A stretch of 64,000 nucleotides of DNA, taken from the NCBI RefSeq assembly GCF_905397435.1, contig NZ_CAJPVI010000024.1, positions 60,494 to 124,493 of the forward strand, in the 5' to 3' direction. A model generated the notes under the pieces. The model did no database searches. It saw only the letters and a program-made list of their open reading frames with translations, and was not told where the DNA came from. Position 1 is the first letter of the stretch, and each line of letters starts with the position of its first letter. Below are positions 34,923 through 43,967 of this stretch, piece after piece. This DNA comes from Cupriavidus numazuensis (GTDB taxonomy: Bacteria; Pseudomonadota; Gammaproteobacteria; Burkholderiales; Burkholderiaceae). The position numbers and the translations under genes are program-made.

Positions 34923-35675
34923 ATGGAATCGTCCCTCGCTTTGCTGCAGGATCCCGCCGCGTGGGCGGCGCTGGCCACACTGGTGGTCATGGAGATCGTG
35001 CTCGGCATCGACAACCTGATCTTCATCTCTATCCTCACCAACAAGCTGCCGGAAGACATGCGCGAGAAGGCGCGGCGCGTCGGCATCGGCCTGGCGCTGA
35101 TCCTGCGGCTCGCGTTGCTGGCCACCATTGCGTTTATCGTCACGCTGACCGAGCCGCTCTTCACCGTACTCGGCCGGGGTATATCGTGGCGCGGCCTGAT
35201 CCTGATTGCGGGCGGTGCTTTCCTGATGTGGAAGGCAACGCGGGAAATCCATCACCACGTTTCCGGCGAGGCAGAAGGCGACGACACGGGCAAAGCCAGT
35301 GCGTCCCAGAGCTTTGCCAGCGCCATCGGCCAGATCCTGGTGCTGGATCTCGTGTTCTCGATCGACAGCATCATCACCGCGGTCGGCATGACCGAGCATG
35401 TGGAGATCATGTTCATCGCCGTGATCGCCGCCGTCACGGCGATGCTGTTCGCCGCCACGCCACTGGCCAACTTCATCAACCGCAACCCGACCATCGTGAT
35501 GCTGGCGCTGGCCTTCCTGATGATGATCGGCATGACGCTGATCGCCGAAGGCTTCGGCACCCACGTGCCCAAGGGCTATATCTATACGGCGATGGCGTTC
35601 TCCGCGGCGGTCGAAGGGTTGAACATGATTTCAAGGAAACGGCGGGCGCAGCGTCGCGCACGCGCCGGGCAGTGA
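34923..35675 (+). CDS. TerC-family integral membrane protein
   Basis: A 250-residue protein with about seven membrane segments and the two TerC acidic motifs, VMEIVLGIDNLIFI near residue 20 and LVLDLVFSIDSIITAVG near 140. Family members export or deliver metal ions (manganese) or affect tellurite resistance and metallation of secreted proteins. The ATG at 34923 has CGGAG before it, and the open frame further upstream is not supported. It is divergent from the panE-like gene and outside the oxalate regulon. No riboswitch was recognised upstream. Confidence 0.9.
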   Translation: MESSLALLQDPAAWAALATLVVMEIVLGIDNLIFISILTNKLPEDMREKARRVGIGLALILRLALLATIAFIVTLTEPLFTVLGRGISWRGLILIAGGAFLMWKATREIHHHVSGEAEGDDTGKASASQSFASAIGQILVLDLVFSIDSIITAVGMTEHVEIMFIAVIAAVTAMLFAATPLANFINRNPTIVMLALAFLMMIGMTLIAEGFGTHVPKGYIYTAMAFSAAVEGLNMISRKRRAQRRARAGQ

Positions 35676-35782
35676 CGTTCGAGCCATCCGCTGTAACAGT
35701 CGGTGTCCGAACTTTCGCACGGCGATGGCGTCTCTTACAGTTCTGCACTGATCGAAGACGAGAAAAAGGACGCTGACGCCAC

Positions 35783-37405
35783 ATGATGAACCGCCGCACC
35801 CTGCTGGTTTCCGCCACCGCCTCGGCTGCCCTGGCCGCACTGGGCATCCCCCCTTCGGCGTTGGCCGCCAGTGGGATCAAGCTGGGCGACGCACGCCCGT
35901 TCAGCTTCGACGCCCTCATCGACCAGGCCCGCGCGCTCGCCGGCAAACCCTATGCCGCACCGCCCGCGCCGCCACCCGAGATCCTCGACCGCATCGACTA
36001 CGATGCCCACGGGAAGATCCGCTTCCGTCCGGAAAACGCGCTGTTTGCCGATGGCCCGGGCCAGTTCCCGGTGACGTTCTTCCACCTGGGCACCTACTTC
36101 CGCACGCCGGTGCGCATGCATGTGGTCGAGCGCGGCAAGGACAGCAAGAGCAACGCACGGGAAATCGTCTACGAAGAAAGCTACTTCGACATGCCCGCCG
36201 ACAGCCCCGCGCACAAGCTGCCGCGCGGCAGCGGCTTCGCGGGCTTCCGCTTCCAGGAAAGCCGGCAGGGCGACCAGAAGGTGCGCGACTGGAAGAAGAA
36301 CGACTGGGTCGCCTTCCTCGGCGCGTCGTACTTCCGCGCGATCGGTGAGCTGTACCAATATGGCCTGTCCGCGCGCGGCATCGCCATTGACGTGGCCGAG
36401 GCCGGCAAGTCCGAGGAATTCCCGAACTTCACGCATTTCTATTTCGAACCGCCCGAGGGCAAGGGCGACACGGTCACCGTCTATGCGCTGCTCGACGGGC
36501 CCAGCATCACCGGCGCATACAAGTTCGTCATGCAGCGCGGCAAGGCCGTGGTCATGGACGTCGAATGCGCGCTGTTCCTGCGCAAGGACGTGGCGCGGCT
36601 CGGGCTCGCACCGCTTACGTCGATGTACTGGTTCTCCGAGACCATGAAAGGCACCGCCGTGGACTGGCGCCCTGAAGTCCACGACTCCGACGGCCTGGCT
36701 ATCTGGAACGGTGCAGGCGAGCATATCTGGCGCCCGCTCAACAACCCGCCGCAGACCATGGCATCCGCCTTCGGCGACGACAACCCGCGCGGATTCGGCC
36801 TGCTGCAGCGCGACCGGCTGTTCGACCACTACCAGGACGGCGTCAATTACGAACGCCGGCCAAGCCTGTGGGTCGAGCCGCGCGACGGCTGGGGCGCGGG
36901 CGCGGTGCAACTCGTCGAGCTGCGCACCGATGACGAGATCCACGACAACATCGTCGCCATGTGGGTGCCCAAGGCGCCCGCGCGTGCAGGCAACACCTAC
37001 CGGCTGCGCTACCGGCTGCACTGGCTGGCCGACGAGCCGTTTCCCTCGCCACTGGCCCGCTGCGTGGCCACGCGCATGGGCAACGGCGGCCAGCCGGGCC
37101 AGCCGCGCCCGAAGGGCGTGCGCAAGTTCATGGTGGAATTCAAGGGCGCCCCGCTGGAGAAGCTGCCGTTCGGCGTCAAGCCCGAAGCAGTGCTGACCGC
37201 CTCGCGCGGCAAGTTCTCCTATGTCTTCACCGAGGCCGTGCCCAACGGCGTACCGGGCCACTGGCGCGCCCAGTTCGACCTGACAGCCGACGGCAAGGAG
37301 CCGATCGACCTGCGGCTGTTCCTGCGGCTGGATGGCAAGCCGCTGTCCGAGACCTGGCTCTACCAGTACCACCCGTTCCAGTCGCAGACGGCCTACAGCG
37401 CCTGA
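35783..37405 (+). CDS. opgD: Glucan biosynthesis protein D (periplasmic)
   Basis: A 540-residue OpgD/OpgG-family protein that shapes osmoregulated periplasmic glucans. The N-terminus MMNRRTLLVSATASAALAAL is a twin-arginine-type signal peptide as expected for OpgD rather than OpgG. The beta-sandwich and Ig-like domains follow (VTFFHLGTYFRTPVRMHVV near 95, FGDDNPRGFGLLQRDRLFDHYQ near 330; both quoted in part). Length is normal. No opgH or opgG is adjacent, so it acts as an orphan here. Confidence 0.92.
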   Translation: MMNRRTLLVSATASAALAALGIPPSALAASGIKLGDARPFSFDALIDQARALAGKPYAAPPAPPPEILDRIDYDAHGKIRFRPENALFADGPGQFPVTFFHLGTYFRTPVRMHVVERGKDSKSNAREIVYEESYFDMPADSPAHKLPRGSGFAGFRFQESRQGDQKVRDWKKNDWVAFLGASYFRAIGELYQYGLSARGIAIDVAEAGKSEEFPNFTHFYFEPPEGKGDTVTVYALLDGPSITGAYKFVMQRGKAVVMDVECALFLRKDVARLGLAPLTSMYWFSETMKGTAVDWRPEVHDSDGLAIWNGAGEHIWRPLNNPPQTMASAFGDDNPRGFGLLQRDRLFDHYQDGVNYERRPSLWVEPRDGWGAGAVQLVELRTDDEIHDNIVAMWVPKAPARAGNTYRLRYRLHWLADEPFPSPLARCVATRMGNGGQPGQPRPKGVRKFMVEFKGAPLEKLPFGVKPEAVLTASRGKFSYVFTEAVPNGVPGHWRAQFDLTADGKEPIDLRLFLRLDGKPLSETWLYQYHPFQSQTAYSA

Positions 37406-37410
37406 CACAC

Positions 37411-37447
37411 CGCTTGCCGGGCCCCGGATTCCAGGGTCCGGCAAGCG
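37411..37447 (+). terminator. Strong hairpin after opgD
   Basis: Arms CGCTTGCCGG (37411-37420) and CCGGCAAGCG (37438-37447) are perfect complements. No T-run follows, so it may act with Rho or as a 3' stabiliser. Confidence 0.5.
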
Positions 37448-37541
37448 CCCGGCTGCGTTGCACACTATTGCGTCGCAGTGATGTCAGCGGCTTGCGAGCG
37501 GGTATGATGACCGCTTACATGGGTCAACCAGCCAGCTTCAC

Positions 37542-38234
37542 ATGATCTCCACCGAATTCACCGGCGGCACCGACGCCGGCCAGGCCTCGTCCCTGCCGCG
37601 CTCAGAGCGCGCCTACCAGCAGTTGCGTGCTGCCATCCAGGCCGGACAGCTTTCCCCGGGGACGCGCCTGCGCGAGGTCGAGCTGGCGGAATCGCTGGGC
37701 CTGTCGCGCACTCCGGTGCGCGAAGCGCTGTCGCGGCTGGAATCCGAAGGCCTGGTCGTCAACGAGCCCAACCGCGGCATGATGGTGACCCAGCTCGACG
37801 CCAGCATGGTCAGCGAGCTCTATGTCATGCGCGAAGTGCTCGAAGGCACCGCCGCCGCGCTGGCCGCGCGCCACGCCACGGATGTCGAGATCTCGCTGCT
37901 GCGCGACATCGTCGAGCGCGACCTGTCCATGATCGACGATCCCGACCGGCTGGCCGCCAACAACCGGCTTTTCCACGAAACGCTGCATCGCTGCGCGCAC
38001 AACCGCTACCTGCTCAAGACCCTGCGGTCGCTGCACGAGTCGATGGCGCTGCTCGGCCGCACCACGCTGTCGGTGCCGGGCCGGCCCCGCAGTTCCTACG
38101 AGGAACACCTTGCCCTGGTCGAAGCGCTGGAAAAGCGCGACCCCGCGCTGGCCGAGCAGATCACGCGCCGCCATATCCAGCAGGCCTACAAGGTGCGGCT
38201 GTCGCTCTGGATCGAGGAACAATCCTCGTCCTGA
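37542..38234 (+). CDS. GntR-family regulator, FCD subfamily
   Basis: This 230-residue protein has an HTH at about residues 22-88 (LREVELAESLGLSRTPVREAL, key motif SRTPVREAL) and a helical FCD domain (NNRLFHETLHRCAHNRYL and RRHIQQAY with His ligands). It is a separate gene from the oxalate-cluster GntR, and its own start region has no copy of that operator. No clear ribosome-binding site is seen at the ATG. It is convergent with the EamA gene, so its target is unclear. Confidence 0.88.
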   Translation: MISTEFTGGTDAGQASSLPRSERAYQQLRAAIQAGQLSPGTRLREVELAESLGLSRTPVREALSRLESEGLVVNEPNRGMMVTQLDASMVSELYVMREVLEGTAAALAARHATDVEISLLRDIVERDLSMIDDPDRLAANNRLFHETLHRCAHNRYLLKTLRSLHESMALLGRTTLSVPGRPRSSYEEHLALVEALEKRDPALAEQITRRHIQQAYKVRLSLWIEEQSSS

Positions 38235-38249
38235 CGCATTCGGCGCGGC

Positions 38250-39125
38250 TCAGGCCGCCGCCGCGCGCGCGGTCCGCAGGCTGCCCACGCTCAGCACCAC
38301 CAGCGCAGCGAGGATCAGCAAGATCGCCCCGAGCGTCTGCGGCGCGACCTGCTCCCCGCCCAGCCACGCGCCCACGGCCAGCGCCACGGGCGGGTTCACA
38401 TAGACATAGCTGGTGGCCAGCGTCTGGCTCACGTTCGCGACCAGGTACATATAAGCGGAGAACGCCACCAGCGAGCCAATCACCACGAGATAGCCCCACG
38501 CCCACCACGCCTGCGTGCTGATCGTGGCCGGCCACGGCTCCTGGCGCAACGCCGATAGCCCCATCAGGATCGCTCCGCCGATCAGCATCTCCGCGGCGAA
38601 CGCGGACGGACCTTCCGGCAGTTCCAGCCGACGCGCAAGCTGGGATCCGAACGACCAGCTCGCCACAGCGAGCAGCAGCGCCACCACGCCTGCGGTGCTG
38701 ACGCGGAATTCGGCGCCGGCGGTCAGCACCAGGATGCCGACGCTGCCGATCGCAATCGCCAGCCCTTCATACCAGCGCGGACGCGTGCCGAAACATGCAC
38801 TCCAGAACAGGCCAAAAATCGGCATCGCCCCGATCATCACGGTAGTCGCGCCCGAAGAAATGGTTTGCTCGGCAATGGCGGTCAGACCCATCCCGCCGAC
38901 GAGCAGGAATACCGCTGGCACCGCGCAGTTGCGCAGCTGGCGCCATGTCGGCATCGGCGTGCGCCGCCAGGCCAGCCAGGCGGCCAGCAGCAGGCCGGCG
39001 CAGAGAAAGCGCGAGCCCATCATCAGCAACGGCGGGAAGCTCTCCAGCGTAAACCGGATAGCGAGATAGGTCGTGCCCCAGACCACGTAGGTGATCAGCA
39101 GGCAGCACAGGACGAGCGGCGGCAT
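38250..39125 (-). CDS. EamA/DMT-superfamily permease (RhaT/YedA-like)
   Basis: About ten membrane segments in 291 residues with duplicated EamA halves; the GTTYLAIRFTLESFPP motif near the first segment is typical of the family. Such proteins usually export metabolites or amino acids. The start at 39125 opens directly on the first membrane span; an upstream GTG (39173) in the same frame adds 16 residues and cannot be excluded. It ends 16 bp from the convergent GntR gene. Confidence 0.88.
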   Translation of the reverse strand: MPPLVLCCLLITYVVWGTTYLAIRFTLESFPPLLMMGSRFLCAGLLLAAWLAWRRTPMPTWRQLRNCAVPAVFLLVGGMGLTAIAEQTISSGATTVMIGAMPIFGLFWSACFGTRPRWYEGLAIAIGSVGILVLTAGAEFRVSTAGVVALLLAVASWSFGSQLARRLELPEGPSAFAAEMLIGGAILMGLSALRQEPWPATISTQAWWAWGYLVVIGSLVAFSAYMYLVANVSQTLATSYVYVNPPVALAVGAWLGGEQVAPQTLGAILLILAALVVLSVGSLRTARAAAA

Positions 39126-39345
39126 GGCGTGCGGGGGAACTGCGGGAAGGCCTCCACGATAGCCTTCCGCCACGCCGGCTCAAAACGAAAAGCTCTGGCA
39201 ACGCTTGCGAATTCCGTTCACAAGCAACCGCTAAATCACTTGCTATCGTCGGTCCATCAATGGCAAAGCCGGCGAGAACGTCCATACGGACGGCTTCAGC
39301 CGGCTTCGTTGCGGTCTCGCTGAGGAAACCAGCATGCTCGATCGT

Positions 39346-39531
39346 TCAGCCGTTGGCGTAGCTGACCTTGGCCTTGCGAGCTTGCATTTGCAGACGCGAC
39401 AGCACCGATTGCACAAAAGCAATCGCGCGCTTCACATCGTTGGCAACGCCCAGGCCACGGTAGCCCAGCTCACGATCGATGAGGTCGCGTTCCAGTTGAT
39501 CGGTCAGCTTGATATCGGATTGGGTGTTCAT
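39346..39531 (-). CDS. Small conserved hypothetical protein (61 aa)
   Basis: A 61-residue basic, helical protein (MNTQSDIKLTDQLERDLIDR at its start) with no known domain. The ATG at 39531 has AAGGAAGGA upstream, a much better start than the longer open frame to 39657. An A/T-rich 200 bp stretch between it and the AraC gene probably carries promoters for both directions. Confidence 0.65.
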   Translation of the reverse strand: MNTQSDIKLTDQLERDLIDRELGYRGLGVANDVKRAIAFVQSVLSRLQMQARKAKVSYANG

Positions 39532-39806
39532 GGCGTCCTTCCTTACAGGGATTACCCTCATCGGGTTTTCCCTGATTGTAGCAAAGAATTTGTTGCATTG
39601 CAGCATTACGTAAATGTACGTATGGGAAAACGCAACGGTCGGTTGCTTCCCCGACACCCATCATCCTGCGCAGCGCCGGCGCATCCGTCACCCGCCATAA
39701 CCATGATTGTGGAATTGTTTAGCCTTAAACTATGATTGCCTTAGACCGGGCATCCGGCGATTATCTTTGCAGGTCCAACGATAGAGACAGCCCCCGAACA
39801 TCCGCA

Positions 39807-40853
39807 ATGCCGCCCCGTCAAAGTTTCGAAAAAGACTCGTTTCCGGATCTGCTCGCCCACTATCCGTTGTTTCGCTCCGAGGACGTTGAGGAAACTCAGG
39901 GCAGGGTTGCAGCAGTATTTTGTCCGCACGTTCTGCGCGTGGCGGGGGCGGCCCAGCATTTGCATGTCCAGCACAACCTCGTGAAGCTGCATGACACCGC
40001 CATCAACTTCCTGTCATACGGCGCCGATGTAGAAATCGACCCTGGCCGGCTGGGCGACTTCTATCTGGCTCAGATTCCTGTCGCAGGCCACGCAGACATC
40101 CAGTGCGGCGCGCAAAGCGTCGTTTCAGACGTCAACACGGCCAGCTTGCTGAGCCCGGACACACCCACTCGAATGCACTGGCACGAGGACTGTGCACAGG
40201 TGTTGCTCTGGATAGAGAAGGCGGCGATGGAGCACCGCTTCGCCCTGTTGACTGGGCGTGACCCGGACGGGCCCCTCGCATTCGATCCGTCGCTGCCTCA
40301 GCAGGCAGGTCTTTCCAGCCCCTGGACGCAAGCGGTACTCGACCTTGCAAGGAATATCGATCAGCACGGCACCCACTGGCTTCAGTTTCCTGCAGCGGTG
40401 GCGTCGATGGAGGACTATCTCCTGCGGACACTGTTGCTGCTGCAGCCCCACACCTATTCCTATCTCCTCGCACGCAGCGCCGAACCTGCCAGGCCTCGCC
40501 ATATGCAGCGGGTCATCGACTACGTCCACGCGAATGCCGATACGCCGCTGACCGTCGCAGATCTGGCGCAAATCGCGTGCGTCAGCGTCCGGGCACTGGA
40601 GGAAGGTTTCCGGCGTCATCTGAATACAACGCCAGTCGGTTACCTGCGCGACGTCAGGCTGGACAGCGTGCGACAGGCACTGATCGCCGCAGCGGGAGCC
40701 GAGCACGCCTCCATCACCGATATTGCATATCGGTTTGGCTTTACGCATCTGGGCCGGTTTGCGGCCTACTACAAGAAGCGCTTCGGCGTTTCCCCCTCAG
40801 CGACTTTGCGTGGCGAGGCGGCGGAACGCCATTCCAGCGATACGCGGCGCTGA
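39807..40853 (+). CDS. AraC-family transcriptional regulator
   Basis: This 348-residue protein has an N-terminal AraC-binding-like domain (FPDLLAHYPLFRSEDVEE at its start) and a C-terminal double HTH (LTVADLAQIACVSVRALEEGF and ITDIAYRFGFTHLGRFAAYYKK, each quoted in part as the two HTH regions). The frame opens at 39732, but the ATG at 39807 fits the family start better; neither has a strong ribosome-binding site. It lies immediately upstream of and co-oriented with the SDR-monooxygenase genes. AraC regulators of this type (IifR, AndR, FeaR) respond to aromatic substrates, so it is the likely activator of the operon. Confidence 0.88.
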   Translation: MPPRQSFEKDSFPDLLAHYPLFRSEDVEETQGRVAAVFCPHVLRVAGAAQHLHVQHNLVKLHDTAINFLSYGADVEIDPGRLGDFYLAQIPVAGHADIQCGAQSVVSDVNTASLLSPDTPTRMHWHEDCAQVLLWIEKAAMEHRFALLTGRDPDGPLAFDPSLPQQAGLSSPWTQAVLDLARNIDQHGTHWLQFPAAVASMEDYLLRTLLLLQPHTYSYLLARSAEPARPRHMQRVIDYVHANADTPLTVADLAQIACVSVRALEEGFRRHLNTTPVGYLRDVRLDSVRQALIAAAGAEHASITDIAYRFGFTHLGRFAAYYKKRFGVSPSATLRGEAAERHSSDTRR

Positions 40854-41116
40854 GAGGCATCGAACGCACCTGCCCCGTTCAGTCGTTGATACAACAATAA
40901 GACTGCGTACGTCGCGCACCGACACCTCCAGGCCGAGCCGTCTCACAACGTCGCCCTGATCTTCCTGCGGGCATCGCCACCCACATCCCCACCCTGCAGC
41001 ACAGGCGCGCAATCCGGATATCGGGCCAGCGGATTCCGGATAGCAGCCTCGTCATCGCTAAACCAAACTACCTCCCACATGGCGACGTGCAAGCCAGAAA
41101 ACAAGCGGAGACAGAC

Positions 41117-41905
41117 ATGCAAGGCATTGAAGGCAAGACGGCCATCGTGACCGGTGGTGCAACGATGATTGGCGAGGCCGTGGTTTCGGCCCTCATTTCG
41201 GCAGGCGCGAACGTTGTTGTCGTTGACATCGACCAGGCAGGTGGCCGTCGGATTGCGGAACGCCATCCGTTGCGTTGCCGCTTTGTCGCGGTGGACGTGA
41301 CCAGCGATGCCGACATCGCGACCTGCATCACCCAGACCGTCGATGCATTTCGTGGCATCGACCTACTCATCAACTGCGCCTGCACCTATGTAGACAATGG
41401 CGCCGATTCCACCCGGGAGCAGTGGCTGGATTCCTACAACGTCAATGTCGTCGGCGCGGCAATGATGCTCCAGGCATGCGTGCCGGAGATGAAGAAGCGC
41501 GGCGGCGGAGCGATCGTGAACTTTGCCTCGATCTCCGCCGGCGTGGCGCAGTCGGGGCGCTGGCTATACCCCATCAGCAAGGCCGCAATGCAGCAGTTCA
41601 CCCGCAGCGCGGCGCTTGACCTGGCCCCGCTCAACATTCGCGTGAACTCGGTTTCTCCGGGGTGGACGTGGTCGTCGGTCATCAGTGCGCTCAGCGGCGG
41701 CGACAAGGCCAAGGCCGACAGTGTCGCCGCCGACTTCCATCCGCTCGGACGCCTTGGCAAGCCTGAGGAAGTTGCGCAGGTTGTCCTGTTCCTGTTGTCC
41801 GACGCAGCCGCTTTCGTCACCGGAACCGACTACGCCTGCGATGGGGGCTATGGCGCGTTGGGACCCGAAGGCCGGCATGCAGCCATCCAACGCCTCATGG
41901 CGTAA
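41117..41905 (+). CDS. Short-chain dehydrogenase/reductase (IifB-like position)
   Basis: A 262-residue classical SDR: nucleotide motif TGGATMIG (residues 12-19, a variant of TGxxxGxG), NNAG-equivalent INCACTY, catalytic Ser in ASISAG and YxxxK as YPISK. The ATG at 41117 has GGAG at 6 bases. It starts the operon SDR-monooxygenase-flavin reductase. In indole-degrading iif operons the SDR converts the oxygenated indole to 3-hydroxyindolin-2-one. That role is proposed by gene order only. Confidence 0.9.
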   Translation: MQGIEGKTAIVTGGATMIGEAVVSALISAGANVVVVDIDQAGGRRIAERHPLRCRFVAVDVTSDADIATCITQTVDAFRGIDLLINCACTYVDNGADSTREQWLDSYNVNVVGAAMMLQACVPEMKKRGGGAIVNFASISAGVAQSGRWLYPISKAAMQQFTRSAALDLAPLNIRVNSVSPGWTWSSVISALSGGDKAKADSVAADFHPLGRLGKPEEVAQVVLFLLSDAAAFVTGTDYACDGGYGALGPEGRHAAIQRLMA

Positions 41906-41986
41906 CAGCGCCAGATGAAATCGCCGTGCGGGCGTCCCGATTGCGCCCACGCGTCACACAACGACAAGCCCCCACTGGAGAGACAC

Positions 41987-43276
41987 ATGACTACGCATTC
42001 CTTTGCCAAGATCACGCCCCGCAAGATTGCCATCGTTGGCGCAGGCCAGGCTGGCCTGTTGCTCGGATGCGCCCTGCTCCATCAAGGCTATGCGGTCACG
42101 TTGGTGACAAACCGAACAGCAGAAGAAGTCTGGAGCGGCAAGGTGATGTCGTCTCAGTGCATCTTCGACCAGGCCCTGCAGATCGAGCGCAATTTCGGGA
42201 TGAACCAATGGGAAGCGCAGTGCCCCAACGTGAATGGTATTGGCCTGACGATCCCGACTTCCGATGGCAAGGGTGAGATGGCCATTCACTGGCGTGCTCG
42301 CCTGAATGCCTGTGCGCAGTCGGTGGACCAGCGTGTCAAGATGCCCGGATGGATGACGGAGTTCGAGCGCCGCGGCGGAGATCTGCGCATCGAGAACGTC
42401 GAAATCCCCCAGCTCGAGGCATTGACCGAAAGCCATGACCTGGTCCTGCTGGCCGGCGGCAAGGGCGAGATCGTCAACCTGCTGACCCGCAATGATGCGC
42501 GCTCCCCCGTTCGCCAACCGCAACGCCAGCTGGCACTTGCATATGTGACGGGGATGGAGCGCAGTGGCCCGTTTGAATGCGTCAACTTCAACCTGATTCC
42601 CGGCGTTGGCGAGTATTTCGTGTTCCCGGCCCTGACCACCCAGGGCAGCAACGAAACGCAGGCCTGTGACATCATGGTCTTCGAAGCCATTCCGGGCGGC
42701 CCCATGGACCGCTGGGCGGATGTCAAATCTGCCGACCAGCATCTTGACGTTTGCCTGGGCATCCTGCGCGACTACCTCCCCTGGGAAAGCGAACGGTGCG
42801 CCAATGTCCAGCTTACCGATGCGAACGGCATCCTGAGTGGGCGTGTCACCCCGACCGTGCGTAATCCCACGCTTACGCTGCCCTCGGGCCGTGTTGTGAT
42901 GGGCCTCGGCGACGCCGTCATGGTCAATGATCCGATTACCGGGCAAGGCTCGAATAACGCCACCAAAGGCGCCCTGCACTATTTCGACGCCATCCTGCGC
43001 AACGGTGACAAGCCCTTCGACAAGGCATGGATGCAGTCGACTTTCGACGGCCTTTATGAGGGCTACGCAGAGCCTGTGATCCGGTGGACCAACTCGTTGC
43101 TGTTCCCGCCGCCGGACCATATCGTCAGGCTGCTGGCCACCGCGCAGCACGCGCCGCGTGTCGCCCAGCGCATTGCCAACGGCTTCAACGATCCGCGCGA
43201 CTACGGCAGCTACTGGTTCGACGAAGACGCCACCGACGCCTGGATCGCACAAGAGTCCCAGTCTCGCGCCGCCTGA
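41987..43276 (+). CDS. Styrene/indole monooxygenase-type FAD epoxidase (StyA/IifC family)
   Basis: This 429-residue group E flavoprotein monooxygenase begins with a Rossmann FAD motif IAIVGAGQAGLLLGCALL (dinucleotide GxGxxG at about 18-23). The C-terminal region contains the FAD-phosphate motif around GLGDAVMVNDPITGQGSNN, and residues DPITGQGSN are conserved in StyA/SmoA. These enzymes epoxidise styrene, indole or related vinyl-aromatics using FADH2 supplied by a reductase; the reductase gene follows at 43351. The ATG at 41987 has TGGAG upstream. Neighbouring SDR and AraC genes favour indole over styrene as substrate, since no styrene-oxide isomerase or phenylacetaldehyde dehydrogenase is present. 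Confidence 0.9.
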   Translation: MTTHSFAKITPRKIAIVGAGQAGLLLGCALLHQGYAVTLVTNRTAEEVWSGKVMSSQCIFDQALQIERNFGMNQWEAQCPNVNGIGLTIPTSDGKGEMAIHWRARLNACAQSVDQRVKMPGWMTEFERRGGDLRIENVEIPQLEALTESHDLVLLAGGKGEIVNLLTRNDARSPVRQPQRQLALAYVTGMERSGPFECVNFNLIPGVGEYFVFPALTTQGSNETQACDIMVFEAIPGGPMDRWADVKSADQHLDVCLGILRDYLPWESERCANVQLTDANGILSGRVTPTVRNPTLTLPSGRVVMGLGDAVMVNDPITGQGSNNATKGALHYFDAILRNGDKPFDKAWMQSTFDGLYEGYAEPVIRWTNSLLFPPPDHIVRLLATAQHAPRVAQRIANGFNDPRDYGSYWFDEDATDAWIAQESQSRAA

Positions 43277-43350
43277 AGACATCACAGTCCCGCCAGAACA
43301 AGCCGCCTGCTTGCCCCGTCATCGGTGCAAGCAGGCCACAGGAGACAACC

Positions 43351-43875
43351 ATGATCGATGCTCGCGGGTTTCGGAATGCCCTCGGCCGCTTCGCCACTGG
43401 CGTAGCCATTGTCACAACCCGCACCACCGATGGTGAGCCATGGGGCGTGACTGTCAATAGTTTCAGCTCGGTATCCCTGGAGCCGCGCCTGGTGCTGTGG
43501 AGCCTCGCAAAGAAGTCATACAGCCTCGAAGCATTCCGGAACACCGGCAGTTTCGTGATCCATGTCCTGGCTTCTGACCAGGAAGACGTCTCGAACCGCT
43601 TTGCGCGCGGTGCGGACGGCAAGTTCAATGGAATCTCGTGTACCGATGGTATCGAGGGCGCGCCTGTCCTGCCAGGGTGCGCGGCAGTCTTCCAATGCCG
43701 CAACGCACAGCAGTACGACGGCGGCGACCACATCATTTTCATTGGCGAGGTCCATCATTTCGACACATCGGACCGCGAATCCCTGCTCTTCTACAAGGGC
43801 AGCTATACCCGCGCCGCCAATTCGCTCAACGACCTTGCTAATCTGATCCGCAGCGAATACATCGCAGCGGCCTGA
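43351..43875 (+). CDS. NAD(P)H:flavin reductase component (StyB/IifD/HpaC family)
   Basis: A 174-residue flavin reductase with the family fold (FRNALGRFATGVAIVTTR at the start, VTVNSFSSVSLEPRLVLWSL near 35-55, FIGEVHHFD near 130; each quoted in part). It supplies reduced FAD to the monooxygenase encoded just before. The ATG at 43351 follows AGGAGA; the open frame extends upstream into the previous gene but has no support. The small separate reductase indicates a true two-component system, unlike fused StyA2B. Confidence 0.92.
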   Translation: MIDARGFRNALGRFATGVAIVTTRTTDGEPWGVTVNSFSSVSLEPRLVLWSLAKKSYSLEAFRNTGSFVIHVLASDQEDVSNRFARGADGKFNGISCTDGIEGAPVLPGCAAVFQCRNAQQYDGGDHIIFIGEVHHFDTSDRESLLFYKGSYTRAANSLNDLANLIRSEYIAAA

Positions 43876-43967
43876 ATGCCGCACACGGCCGGCCGCGCAG
43901 GCCAGCTGCAGGCCAGCGCTGTGGCCAGACGCGTTGCCTCTTCTTATCCTTGCCCCCGGGATAATCC